Origin: Sphingobium sp. 15-1
GTDB lineage: Bacteria > Pseudomonadota > Alphaproteobacteria > Sphingomonadales > Sphingomonadaceae
Assembly (NCBI RefSeq): GCF_013375535.1
Contig: NZ_JABXJG010000001.1
Span: 2,894,001 to 2,958,000 of the forward strand
Direction of reading: 5' to 3'
Length of the DNA stretch: 64,000 nucleotides
How positions within the stretch are numbered: the stretch's first letter is position 1; the number at the start of each line of letters is the position of its first letter. A program made the position numbers and the translations under genes. Positions 37,415 through 45,761 of the stretch are shown one piece after another. The notes beneath the pieces were generated by a model. It was not told the origin of the DNA, searched no databases, and saw nothing but the letters and a program-made list of their open reading frames with translations.

Positions 37415-38080
37415 TCAGGCGCCGCCGCCAGGGGAAGGCTTCTGCGTGTCGCGCATGATCCGCGCCCAGGGGTTCAGGTCCGGCTCGGCGATCTTCGTCA
37501 GGGTGTTCGTATCGCGGTGCAGGAACGGCGTGTCACGCCCACGCACCAGCAGGCTGGTCTCGGACACATAGCTCCATGAGCCGTCGGCGTGGAAATCGAC
37601 TTCGATCTGATAGGAGTCCGTGCGGAAGGCCAGCTCAAGGAAGGTCGTCGAGCAGATCCCGTATTCGGTCTGGCCGCGCTCGGCCTTCAGGATCAGCTTG
37701 GTGGCGTCCGGCTCCGCCTGTCCCGCGGCGATGGCGATCTGGCCGCGCGGGATCGCCACGGTCTGGAGGATGAGGCCGGTCGCCGGCTCCCACAGCCAGT
37801 AGCCGACCTGGTCGTGGAAGGCGATCTGCTCTTCCGTGGTGTTGATGTGGACGTGGTAGCGCAGGCCGTAGAAGAGCTGTGGACCGTTGGTCTGCGCGTC
37901 GATCGGCTGAATCTCGATGCGCTCATAATAGTCCCGCTGTTCGGGTCCATCGGCCTTGGGGTTGAGATCGACGCCACGATGACCTTCCCATATCCCGGCC
38001 AAACGGCGGAGCGGTCCGAGATTAGCAAGGGTGTCGGAAGCTGCATCGGGTTCGGTGAAGATGTCGTCCGGTATATCCAT
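37415..38080 (-). CDS. Haem-binding beta-barrel (nitrobindin/THAP4-like) protein
   Basis: The 221-residue protein starts with a lipocalin-like segment (LANLGPLRRLAGIWEGHRGVDLNPKADGPEQRDYYERIEIQP), continues with alternating beta strands, and contains FHDQVGYWLWEPATGLILQTVAIPRGQ. This matches the FABP-like/THAP4 haem-binding family. Family members bind haem or nitric oxide or fatty acids; the ligand here is unknown. Its place beside the methyltransferase and phosphate transporter suggests ICE cargo. Confidence 0.8.
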   Translation of the reverse strand: MDIPDDIFTEPDAASDTLANLGPLRRLAGIWEGHRGVDLNPKADGPEQRDYYERIEIQPIDAQTNGPQLFYGLRYHVHINTTEEQIAFHDQVGYWLWEPATGLILQTVAIPRGQIAIAAGQAEPDATKLILKAERGQTEYGICSTTFLELAFRTDSYQIEVDFHADGSWSYVSETSLLVRGRDTPFLHRDTNTLTKIAEPDLNPWARIMRDTQKPSPGGGA

Positions 38081-38291
38081 ATGGTTCCTTCCTCTCGTCG
38101 GACTAGCAGCCTCCGTTCAGGGCGCTTCCGCGCCCGTCTCGATTCGTCTGTCGGAAATCGACCATAGCCAGCGCAACCGGGAATGTCGTGAACGGGCTCT
38201 GGTCGCCGGCCGTTCGACGCGGGCGCGCGCTCGCGAGTGACAATAGCGCCCCCGCATCGACGGGTGTCGCGCCTATTGAGGAGTATGATCG

Positions 38292-39947
38292 ACGAGTATC
38301 ACGCTGACCCTGCTCGATCTTGCCGGCATCGTCGCGCTTCTGCTGTGGGGCGTCCACATGGTCCAGACCGGCGCGCAGCGCGCGCTCGGGGCGGGGCTGC
38401 GATCCTTCCTGGCCCATCGACTCGGCAATCAGTTCAGCGCCTTCCTCGCCGGGCTCGGCGTCACCGCGCTGCTCCAGAGCAGCACCGCCACCGGCCTGAT
38501 GCTCACCAGCTTCGCGTCCGAGGGACTGGTGGCGCTCGCGCCGGGCCTCGCCGTGATGCTGGGCGCCAATGTCGGCACGACGCTGATCGTCCAGCTTCTC
38601 GCTTTCGAAATCTCGATCATCGCCCCGATCCTGGTGCTGATCGGCTATCTCCTGTTCCGGCGCGGACAGGCCGGGACGCGGGATTCGGGCCGCATCTTCA
38701 TCGGCCTCGGGCTCATGCTGTTCGCCCTCCACCAACTCCTGAGCCTGCTCGACGCGCTCACGGCGATGGAGGCGACGCAGAGCTTCGTTGCGATGCTCTC
38801 GACCCATTTCGTCTTCATCGTCCTGCTCGGGATCGTCCTGACCTGGGCGTCGCATTCGAGCGTGGCGGTCGTGCTGCTCGCCATGTCGCTCGCGACCAAG
38901 GGCGCGCTGACCGTGCCCGCCGGGATCGCATTGGCGCTCGGCGCCAATATCGGCACGGCGATCAACCCGGTGCTGGAGGGCGGCGCGCGCGATCCCGGCG
39001 CCCGGCGGCTGCCGATCGGCAACCTGCTCAACCGCGTGGTCGGCGTGCTGGCGGTGTTGGCGATCTATCCGTGGGTCGCGCCGATAATCACGAGCATCGA
39101 GAGCGCGCCCGGCCGGGCCATCGCGAACTTCCACACCGGCTTCAATCTGGCGCTGGCGCTGATCTTCTTGCCCCTGCTTACGCCCTATGCGCGGCTTCTC
39201 GAACGGCTGCTGCCGTCGCGGCCCGAACAGGTCGGACCCGACACGCCGCGCTATCTCCAGTCGGTGGCGGTCGGCGCCCCGGTCACGGGGGCGCTCGCCG
39301 GCGCGACACGCGAGGCGTTGCACATGGCCGACGTGCTGGAGGAAATGCTGTCCGGCCTGCGCGAGGCGCTCGCCAACCCCAACCGCAGGCGGATCGAGGA
39401 GACGAAAGCGCTGGATGACCGGCTCGACCGGCTCAACCGTGCGATCAAGGAAAACCTGCTGGCGATCGACACGGCGCGTCTGAACGAGGCGGACAATGAG
39501 AAGCTGGCCCGCATTCTCACCTTCTCAATCAATCTCGAACAGGCCGGCGACCTGATCGACCGCGGCCTGCTGGGCGTCGCCAATCGCCGGATCAAGCGGG
39601 GCCTGGCCTTTTCCCGTGAGGGGACGGCGGATCTGATCTCGCAGGTCGATCGACTCGTGGAGACGCTCCACCAATCGACGGCGGTGTTCCTGAGCGGCGA
39701 TGTGACGGCCGCGCGGGCGTTGGCGGCCGAGAAGGACGGGTTCCGCCGCCTGGAGGATGAAGCGACCGCCGCGCATTTCGACCGGCTGCGGTCGGGCAAT
39801 GTGGAAACGGTGGAGACGAGCGCGCTGCATCTCGATGCGCTGCGCGATCTCAAGCGGGTCAGCGGCCATCTGATCGAGGCGTCGGCCTATCCGATCCTCA
39901 AGCAACGGGGCGATCTGCTCCCCACAAGATTGCGGACCCTCAAATGA
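38292..39947 (+). CDS. Na/Pi cotransporter family protein (NptA/YjbB-like)
   Basis: Two Na/Pi cotransporter repeats are visible: the first with VTALLQSSTATGLMLTS, the second with TWASHSSVAVVLLAMSLA (QSS replaced by HSS). A C-terminal PhoU-like helical domain begins near LADVLEEML-like sequence (HMADVLEEMLSGLREAL). Predicted role: sodium-coupled phosphate (or anion) transport in the inner membrane. The family N-terminus (ITLTLLDLAGIVALLLWGVHMVQTG) is in frame from 38292 but lacks ATG/GTG/TTG. The codon there is ACG, eight bases after GAGGAG. The first in-frame ATG is 38358 and would drop the first hydrophobic segment. Confidence 0.85.
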   Translation, partial: TSITLTLLDLAGIVALLLWGVHMVQTGAQRALGAGLRSFLAHRLGNQFSAFLAGLGVTALLQSSTATGLMLTSFASEGLVALAPGLAVMLGANVGTTLIVQLLAFEISIIAPILVLIGYLLFRRGQAGTRDSGRIFIGLGLMLFALHQLLSLLDALTAMEATQSFVAMLSTHFVFIVLLGIVLTWASHSSVAVVLLAMSLATKGALTVPAGIALALGANIGTAINPVLEGGARDPGARRLPIGNLLNRVVGVLAVLAIYPWVAPIITSIESAPGRAIANFHTGFNLALALIFLPLLTPYARLLERLLPSRPEQVGPDTPRYLQSVAVGAPVTGALAGATREALHMADVLEEMLSGLREALANPNRRRIEETKALDDRLDRLNRAIKENLLAIDTARLNEADNEKLARILTFSINLEQAGDLIDRGLLGVANRRIKRGLAFSREGTADLISQVDRLVETLHQSTAVFLSGDVTAARALAAEKDGFRRLEDEATAAHFDRLRSGNVETVETSALHLDALRDLKRVSGHLIEASAYPILKQRGDLLPTRLRTLK

Positions 39948-39952
39948 GCGAG

Positions 39953-39990
39953 CGGCCGCGCCCGGCAAAGGGCGCGGCCGCGGTTTTTTG
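39953..39990 (+). terminator. Intrinsic terminator after the Na/Pi gene
   Basis: GCGGCCGCGCCC-GGCAAA-GGGCGCGGCCGC, perfect 12-bp stem, is followed by GGTTTTTT. It starts six bases after the transporter stop and is a textbook rho-independent terminator. Confidence 0.9.
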
Positions 39991-40043
39991 AGGTGGCGAC
40001 GGAAAGAAGGCCGGGACCGCTCGCGCGGCCCCGGCCCAGGCCG

Positions 40044-42125
40044 TTATTCGGCGGCGACGGCATAGAACGCTTCGCCGTCCTCCGCTCCGGTATCGGGGGC
40101 CTCCGCTGCGAACGGCTGCTCCACGGTCCCGCTATCCCCGGCCTCGACGGGCGCAGGCTGGTCCACCTCCGGCTCGGGCGTCCGCAGCACGGCGGGAAGC
40201 CAGCCGGCCCCAGCCAGAAGCTGCTCGGCGGCTTGCGCCATGTCCGGCTTCTTCATGTCCGCAATCCGGCGGGCGGCATCCTCCGATACGCCTTCGGCGA
40301 CGGCCTCCACGATATGCGCCTTGGTGACGCGGCCAAGGTAGCTGTCCACGGTGGGCGTCCAGTCCTTCGCCACATCCAGCGCCAGCGCGCGCGCCAGCCT
40401 GTCCGCCGTTTGCAGCGAGGGGGGCTTGCGATCCCACGGGAGGCGCAGGGCGTTGACGGTGCGGGACGCGCAATGCGCCAGCAGCGCCAGCCGCTCGTCG
40501 TCGTCCATCCCGACGACAAAGCTCCAAAGGTCGGCCACGTTACGCGGCATCCGCTCGGCCCAAGCCTCGCGCGCCTCGTTCGCCCGCGCAGCCAATGGTG
40601 TGTCCTCGATCCCGTCCGCGTGGCTGCCCAGCGGCGTCACGGTCGGACGAACCTCAAGGCAACCGGCCTCGGCATAGCTGTAGAACAGTTGCGCCGTGAG
40701 CGTGTGGGTCAGGGCGATCAAGGCCATGCCGGGGCGCTCTCCAAGGGCGACACGCAAGGCCAGCGTCCGATGGGCGGACAGGTCGCGGGTGAGGCTGTCG
40801 GAAATCGGCTTGCCCGGTTCCCCGTCCTCTTCCTCGATCCCCTGCACGTCCTCGTCGCCGTCCTCGGCCTGCTCGTCCTCGACGGCTTCCCGCCCGATGG
40901 CTTCGCCTTCGCCCTCCTCCTCGGGCTGCGGGTCGGCCAGCGCCTCGTCCTCGGGCCGGACAAAGCCGCGCTCGAGACGGGGAACGCCGTCATGGGTCAG
41001 CACCACGAACACCCCGCCATGCGCGATCACGTTGGCGTCGTAGGCGTGGCGCTTCTCGGAGATGGCGTCGATCTCGTCGGAAATCGCCTCCAGCTTAGCC
41101 GCCACGTCCTCGGGCATCTCGTCATAGGACGAATAGCCCTCTGCCAGTTCGTCATGCGCGGTGGACAGGGCATCAAGTCGCGCCTCGTCCTCGTCGGACA
41201 GGGCGACGGTCTGCGGATAGAAGCGCCGCATCCCGTGTGCATGGGGATAGTCGATATGCGCTTCGGTCCATTTCCAGCCCTCGGCCTGCACTTCGGCGGC
41301 AACCTCGCGCAGCTTCTCGATGGCGAGCATGTCGAGCAAGCCCACGTCCTCGAAGAAACCGCCCCGATCCTCGCTGAACAGGTCACGGATGATATTGCCA
41401 CCCGCCTCGATATAGGCGTCGGCCCCGACGAACACCGCGCGCCGGTCGGTCGCCGGAACATTGCTCGCGATCATGTCGCGGCGGATGATCCACGGCTCGC
41501 GATTGTGGTGCAGGTTCTCGAACACCTGCTCCTGACGGGCGTGGTCCTCGGTGATGGCGAAGGCCATAAGCTGGTCCAGCGTAAGGCCGTCCTCACGATA
41601 GACCTGCAACAGCTTCGGGCTGACAGCGCCCAAGCGAAGCCGCTGCTTCACCACATGGGCGGACACCCCGAACCGCGCGCCGATCTCTTCCGCGCCCCAT
41701 CCCTTGTCGCGGGAAAGCTCCGCGAACCGCTCGAACTGGTCGGCGGGGTGCATCGGCGTCCGGGTGACATTCTCGTCAAGGCTGACCTCGGCCGGATCAT
41801 TCTGCGTGTCCAACCAGCAGCGGATGGCCTCCGACTTCCTGATCTGCTTGCGCTTGGCGCGCAGCAACTGCGCCTGTCTGCGGCCTTCGCCAGCGGTCAC
41901 GAAATAGCAGCCCGTCGGCGTCCCGTCCGCCTTGACCTCGGGCTCCACGACAAGGTTCTGGATCATCCCCTTGTGCTGGATGGAAGCGGCCAGCGCCGCG
42001 ATGGCGGCCTCCCCATGCGGCACCTTGCGGGCATTACGCGGGGACTTCTTGAGCTTGGCAAGCGGCACGAAAATCTCGATGCCGGACACAGGCTCGGCGG
42101 CTGCGGTTTCGGTAACAGCGTTCAT
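40044..42125 (-). CDS. ParB/Srx-domain protein (plasmid partition-like)
   Basis: The 693-residue protein opens with a ParB N-terminal nuclease-like domain (IEIFVPLAKLKKSPRNARKVPHGEAAIAALAASIQHKGMIQNLVV ... YFVTAGEGRRQAQLLRAKR) and the KorB-like HTH (WGAEEIGARFGVSAHVVKQRLRLGAVSPKLL). A highly acidic linker and a long helical C-terminus follow. Such large ParB-like proteins are conserved on sphingomonad plasmids and ICEs. No ParA partner is visible. ATG 42125 has GGAG seven bases upstream; GTG 42128 is also open. Confidence 0.88.
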   Translation of the reverse strand: MNAVTETAAAEPVSGIEIFVPLAKLKKSPRNARKVPHGEAAIAALAASIQHKGMIQNLVVEPEVKADGTPTGCYFVTAGEGRRQAQLLRAKRKQIRKSEAIRCWLDTQNDPAEVSLDENVTRTPMHPADQFERFAELSRDKGWGAEEIGARFGVSAHVVKQRLRLGAVSPKLLQVYREDGLTLDQLMAFAITEDHARQEQVFENLHHNREPWIIRRDMIASNVPATDRRAVFVGADAYIEAGGNIIRDLFSEDRGGFFEDVGLLDMLAIEKLREVAAEVQAEGWKWTEAHIDYPHAHGMRRFYPQTVALSDEDEARLDALSTAHDELAEGYSSYDEMPEDVAAKLEAISDEIDAISEKRHAYDANVIAHGGVFVVLTHDGVPRLERGFVRPEDEALADPQPEEEGEGEAIGREAVEDEQAEDGDEDVQGIEEEDGEPGKPISDSLTRDLSAHRTLALRVALGERPGMALIALTHTLTAQLFYSYAEAGCLEVRPTVTPLGSHADGIEDTPLAARANEAREAWAERMPRNVADLWSFVVGMDDDERLALLAHCASRTVNALRLPWDRKPPSLQTADRLARALALDVAKDWTPTVDSYLGRVTKAHIVEAVAEGVSEDAARRIADMKKPDMAQAAEQLLAGAGWLPAVLRTPEPEVDQPAPVEAGDSGTVEQPFAAEAPDTGAEDGEAFYAVAAE

Positions 42126-42545
42126 CACACTTCTCCTTCAAAACCACACGCACCCCGGAATGGGGTGGGCGGCGAAAGAGCGACCGGCAGGCCCGGCGGC
42201 GGAGCCGGGACGCACCCGAAGGGCTGGAACAAAGAGAAGGTAAGCGCGGCCACGCGCGTTGCGGCCCGGCGCGGCGGGCCTAAAGGGAAGCGACGCCCAT
42301 CCCATAGCGGGAGTGCAACGATCAACGCGATCGGGCCGGCGAACGCCCTGGCGCGATTTCCGCAGAGGGAAGAACCCCGATCCGCATGGCGGATTGACCC
42401 ATGGGCGCACGAGCGCCCCACGCCAGTCCGGTCGTCACCCGCATGGGATGAGACCCGTCAGGGACTCGGTCGAAGCGCAGCGGAGATAGGGCGGCGGTCC
42501 CGCAGGGAGGCGCCATGACTTTCACATCACTACTTCTCTCTTGCA
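42126..42545. other. GC-rich non-coding leader before the ParB gene
   Basis: No gene is supported in these 420 bp. The stretch is GC-rich and full of short hairpins (ACCCC-GGAAT-GGGGT near 42150, CCCGGC-GGCGGA-GCCGGG near 42192). It matches similar leaders before the DUF932 and second DUF736 genes. It ends at the operator pair of the island. Confidence 0.6.
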
Positions 42546-42581
42546 TGTCGGAATATCCGACACTACATATAGCCTATGTAG
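42546..42581 (+). promoter_or_regulatory. Twin palindromic operator before the island's plus operon
   Basis: Two perfect palindromes abut: TGTCGGA-ATA-TCCGACA (42546-42562) and CTACATA-TAGCC-TATGTAG (42563-42581). The second lies 20 bp before the first start codon and contains an A/T-rich -10-like centre. The XRE regulator encoded as the second gene is the natural ligand. Confidence 0.75.
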
Positions 42582-42601
42582 GCAAATCGTGCGAGGCGTA
42601 G

Positions 42602-42940
42602 ATGGCGACAATTGCACCTACCAAGCCGGTTACGGTAGCATTCCCCACGAACGACGTCATTGCGACGCTCGTGGCTGAGCTGATCGAAGTGGCAAAGGCG
42701 GAGGCGCAGGTTCGCGGCATTCCGCTTCCCCCGGATAATCCGAAGATCATCAAGGCTCCCATTCCGATGGATTCGCTGTCGGTCGTCGACACGCTGTGTG
42801 CGCTTGAACCTGTTGTCGGCTTCGAACTGCGCGAGAGCATCGTCCGCACGGGTGGCTACAGTTCGATCGAAGCTGCGCTCGAACATCTTGTCCCCAAGAT
42901 CGAGCGCGTATGGATTCGCAAGAAAGGATCGAAACCATGA
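42602..42940 (+). CDS. Acyl-carrier-protein-like protein
   Basis: The 112-residue protein has, in its second half, IPMDSLSVVDTLCALEPVVGFELRESIVRTGGYSSIEAALEHLV. This has the layout of an acyl carrier protein: Asp-Ser-Leu for 4'-phosphopantetheine attachment at the start of helix II, then the acidic helix. The N-terminal half (TNDVIATLVAELIEVAKAEAQ) could be helix I. It is the first gene of the operon and overlaps the XRE start by four bases. If the Ser is modified, the system may use a carrier-bound acyl group; that is inference. Confidence 0.65.
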   Translation: MATIAPTKPVTVAFPTNDVIATLVAELIEVAKAEAQVRGIPLPPDNPKIIKAPIPMDSLSVVDTLCALEPVVGFELRESIVRTGGYSSIEAALEHLVPKIERVWIRKKGSKP

Positions 42941-43311
42941 CCAATCTCGCATTGCGTCACGAGGACGACGAGGAGGAGCGGCGACGCTTGGGGGAGCGAC
43001 TGCGCGAGGCCCGGAAATATCTGGGCCTGAAACAAGAAGAGGTAGCGGCCTATCTCAAGATCCCGCGCACGGGACTCACCGATATTGAAAACGGGCAGCG
43101 CCGCGTCGAGGCGATCGAGTTGACTCGGCTCGCGCGGCTGTATCGGCAGTCGGTAGGCTATTTCACTGGCGAGGACGAAGCCTCGGCCAGCCTGCCGGCA
43201 GATGTCGCACATTTGGCGCGGCGCGTTGCCGATCTGTCCACGCAGGACCGCGAAGAGCTTGGCCGCTTCGCCGACTATCTGCGCGCGCGGTCAGGCGGAG
43301 GACAGAGCTGA
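42937..43311 (+). CDS. XRE-family regulator paired with ImmA/IrrE protease
   Basis: A 124-residue protein with a lambda-type HTH (RLREARKYLGLKQEEVAAYLKIPRTGLTDIENGQRRVEAIELTRLARLY) and a C-terminal helical tail. XRE repressors next to ImmA/IrrE metalloproteases are typically cleaved or inactivated by them in response to stress or mobile-element signals. The ATG overlaps the stop of the ACP-like gene. Candidate operator: 42546-42581. Confidence 0.9.
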   Translation: MTNLALRHEDDEEERRRLGERLREARKYLGLKQEEVAAYLKIPRTGLTDIENGQRRVEAIELTRLARLYRQSVGYFTGEDEASASLPADVAHLARRVADLSTQDREELGRFADYLRARSGGGQS

Positions 43312-43313
43312 CC

Positions 43314-44324
43314 ATGGCGCTCGACTACGCGAGCGCGGTTCGCGCCGGGGCCATGGCCGCTGGGCGGCTACATCGGCAGTTGAATACGCGCGAAGTGATT
43401 GAACAGCAGGGCGGCAATGTCGATGTGTTCAGCGCGATCCACGCGGTCGATCTGCCGTTATTGCTCCGGCCACTCAAGGGGCTGCTCGGTGCCTATCTGA
43501 GCGCGCCGGCGCATGGCGTCTTGGTGACGACGGAGCGGCCAATGAGCATTCAGCGCTTCACGGCCGCTCACGAGCTGGGCCATTTCTCGATGCAACATCA
43601 ACCCAGTCTGGATGACGAAAGCATCTTGCGGCGGATGCCGAACTCGCCCGAGCCCGGTGGGCTGTTTCAGGAAACCGAGGCGGACGCCTTTGCTATCGCC
43701 TTCATGATGCCAAAATGGCTGATCCTGTCACACAGCGCGCGCCAGGATTGGCAGGTCGATGATTTCCGCCGTCCCAACGTCGTGTATCAACTCTCGCTGC
43801 GCTTGGGGGCCAGCTACGAAGCGACGTGCCGAACGCTGCTGCGCTACAATCTGATCTCGCAATCGACCATGACCGATCTGCTGCGGACGCAGCCGCGTGC
43901 GCTGAAGGTCGATCTGCTCAAGGATTATCGACCAGCCAATTATCGTGGCGACGTCTGGCTCCTAACCGAACGCGATGCCGGCACGAGAATCGACGGGAGC
44001 CGCAACGACCTGTTCGTGCTCCGGCTCAAGGAGCATAGCGGTGGCGGGTATCTGTGGGATTTTGACCAGCTTATCGCGAGCGGCTTTGCCATCGTTCGCG
44101 ACGACCGCGAAGCGGTCGATGCTGATGGGATCGGCGGGCCGATCGTTCGGCGGGTCACGGCCGCCATTGAAGCGGCACAACGGGGTCGGATGTCGATCGA
44201 GGAACGGCGGCCATGGCAGCCGGTGCCGGCGTTGGCCCATTTGACGTTCGACTTCGACCTGACCGGCCCCGAACCCGAAGGTCTTTCGCGCGCCGAGCGG
44301 CGGCATCTGCTTGAGGCCGCCTAG
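43314..44324 (+). CDS. ImmA/IrrE-family metallo-endopeptidase
   Basis: The 336-residue protein has a zincin motif HELGHFSMQHQ near residue 84 and the third-ligand helix FQETEADAFAIAFMMPK. A C-terminal extension of about 150 residues is not part of ImmA and may sense a signal. ImmA of ICEBs1 and IrrE/PprI of Deinococcus cleave XRE-type repressors; here the XRE protein is encoded directly upstream. It is two bases from that gene's stop. Confidence 0.92.
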   Translation: MALDYASAVRAGAMAAGRLHRQLNTREVIEQQGGNVDVFSAIHAVDLPLLLRPLKGLLGAYLSAPAHGVLVTTERPMSIQRFTAAHELGHFSMQHQPSLDDESILRRMPNSPEPGGLFQETEADAFAIAFMMPKWLILSHSARQDWQVDDFRRPNVVYQLSLRLGASYEATCRTLLRYNLISQSTMTDLLRTQPRALKVDLLKDYRPANYRGDVWLLTERDAGTRIDGSRNDLFVLRLKEHSGGGYLWDFDQLIASGFAIVRDDREAVDADGIGGPIVRRVTAAIEAAQRGRMSIEERRPWQPVPALAHLTFDFDLTGPEPEGLSRAERRHLLEAA

Positions 44325-44329
44325 CTCCC

Positions 44330-45010
44330 ATGATCGAGATCACGACCGATCTTCGGCCCTTGTTCGGTGCTGCGCGCGATCAGGGAGCGCGACCTACCTG
44401 CTTGGCCTTTGCCGCAAGCGATGCTCATGCCGGGCTGCGTGATGGATGGGCGCCGCTATCCTGCGAATTTGCCTTCTATCATGCCCAGCGACGTGCGGGC
44501 CGATCGCCGGCACAAGGCGCGCTGCTGTCGGCGATGCTCGATGCGCTGCGCGGCGACGGACAACCTGAAGAACATGGCTGGCCCTATCTTGAAGCCGTCC
44601 CCGAAGATCACGGCCTGTGGAACCCGCCTGCTGTGGTCGGGGATCGCTATGGGCGCGATGGCCAGCCGGGGACGAAGAATCTCGCCTCGATCATCGCCTT
44701 GCTCGACACGGGTCGGCCAGTCGTGATTCTGACGATGCTCTCGCGCTCCTTCTTCATGCCGACAGGCGATGGTGTCGTCGATCCGGCCAATGACGAGCAG
44801 CCTGAGGCGAGCCAGCGCCATGCCGTGCTCGCCGTAGGCCACGGCAAGGTCGACGGCACAGCCGCAATTCTCGTCCGCAATAGCTGGGATACGGGATGGG
44901 GCCTCGACGGACATGCATGGCTCACGGAAAGGTTCCTGGCGCCGCGGCTCTTCGCCACAGCGAATTTGATGGAGGCAGTCGATGTATCTTCCAGTACCCT
45001 CGCAGCCTGA
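44330..45010 (+). CDS. Papain-fold (C1-type) cysteine protease
   Basis: A 226-residue protein with the full papain triad: Cys24 (DQGARPTCLAFAAS, with Gln18 for the oxyanion hole), His164 (QRHAVLAVGHG) and Asn184 (LVRNSWDTGWGLDG). There is no signal peptide, so it is predicted cytoplasmic. Similar short C1 peptidases are known in bacteria, but a cytoplasmic one coupled to ImmA/IrrE is unusual. Its target is unknown. The 3' end overlaps the next gene by 29 bp. Confidence 0.85.
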   Translation: MIEITTDLRPLFGAARDQGARPTCLAFAASDAHAGLRDGWAPLSCEFAFYHAQRRAGRSPAQGALLSAMLDALRGDGQPEEHGWPYLEAVPEDHGLWNPPAVVGDRYGRDGQPGTKNLASIIALLDTGRPVVILTMLSRSFFMPTGDGVVDPANDEQPEASQRHAVLAVGHGKVDGTAAILVRNSWDTGWGLDGHAWLTERFLAPRLFATANLMEAVDVSSSTLAA

Positions 45011-45761
45011 CTGCGTTTCCGCGTGGCGCGAGGCGGTGCGGGCAGTTGATGGCACAACCGGCCATCAAGCCTATAATGTCATCATCGACGTTGCCAATCC
45101 CTCGGCGCGCGCGACGCTCGCCGATCCCGTGGTCGCGGAGGTAGATGCCTTTCTCGCCGGGCGGGGCAAGAAGCCGATTGAGACGGTCGCCAACACGATC
45201 TTTCCGGCAGCGCTCTACCACCGCCATGGCGCGCCGCTCTTCTTCGATCGGTTCCGGGACAATGTGCTTCCGAAGGTCAGGTTGAAGGAAGCCTGGTCGG
45301 GCTACTATTTCGAGCGGATGATGCAGTTGCCCCAACTCGACGGGCCGCCGATCAATCAGATTTGGGGGATCGTCAAGCGCCTGCGCAATCCGAAGGTGCG
45401 CGCCCTCAACAAGTTCGAGCTGAGCATTTTCGACCCTGCCCGCGACGTGAACGATTCGCCTTACGGCGGGCAGTGTCTGAGCTTCGCAAGCCTCAAGCTG
45501 ATCGGCAAAGGCGATCAACGCCGGATCGCCATGACGGCGTTCTACCGCAACCATTTCTACATCGAAAAGCTACTGGGCAATCTGATCGGCCTGGGTAGGT
45601 TGCAGTCGTTCATCGCCAAGGAGGGGCGGGTTGGACTTGGACCGCTGACGATCGTCTCTACCCATGCCGAGATAGACACCGGCAAATGGAATCGCGGTGA
45701 TCTCCAGGAGCTTTTTGCGCGCTGCGATCAGGCGAGCGCGCAGCTCCTCGCCGCAGCATAA
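44982..45761 (+). CDS. Thymidylate-synthase-like protein
   Basis: The 259-residue protein has the length of ThyA and a matching core. The segment GGQCLSFASLKLIGKGDQRRIAMTAFYRNHFYIEKLLGNLIGLGRLQSFIA aligns by eye with the ThyA PPC...LYQRSxD...FN region, keeping Cys165 (nucleophile), Arg189 (phosphate) and Asn200. STHAEID (His228) aligns with the ThyA DxHxY loop. The Asp of QRSCD and the Tyr of DxHxY are changed. It is therefore a divergent member that may modify a pyrimidine nucleotide other than dUMP, or may have lost activity. GGAGG precedes ATG 44982. The 3' end overlaps the convergent UDG-like gene by 34 bp. Confidence 0.65.
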   Translation: MYLPVPSQPDCVSAWREAVRAVDGTTGHQAYNVIIDVANPSARATLADPVVAEVDAFLAGRGKKPIETVANTIFPAALYHRHGAPLFFDRFRDNVLPKVRLKEAWSGYYFERMMQLPQLDGPPINQIWGIVKRLRNPKVRALNKFELSIFDPARDVNDSPYGGQCLSFASLKLIGKGDQRRIAMTAFYRNHFYIEKLLGNLIGLGRLQSFIAKEGRVGLGPLTIVSTHAEIDTGKWNRGDLQELFARCDQASAQLLAAA

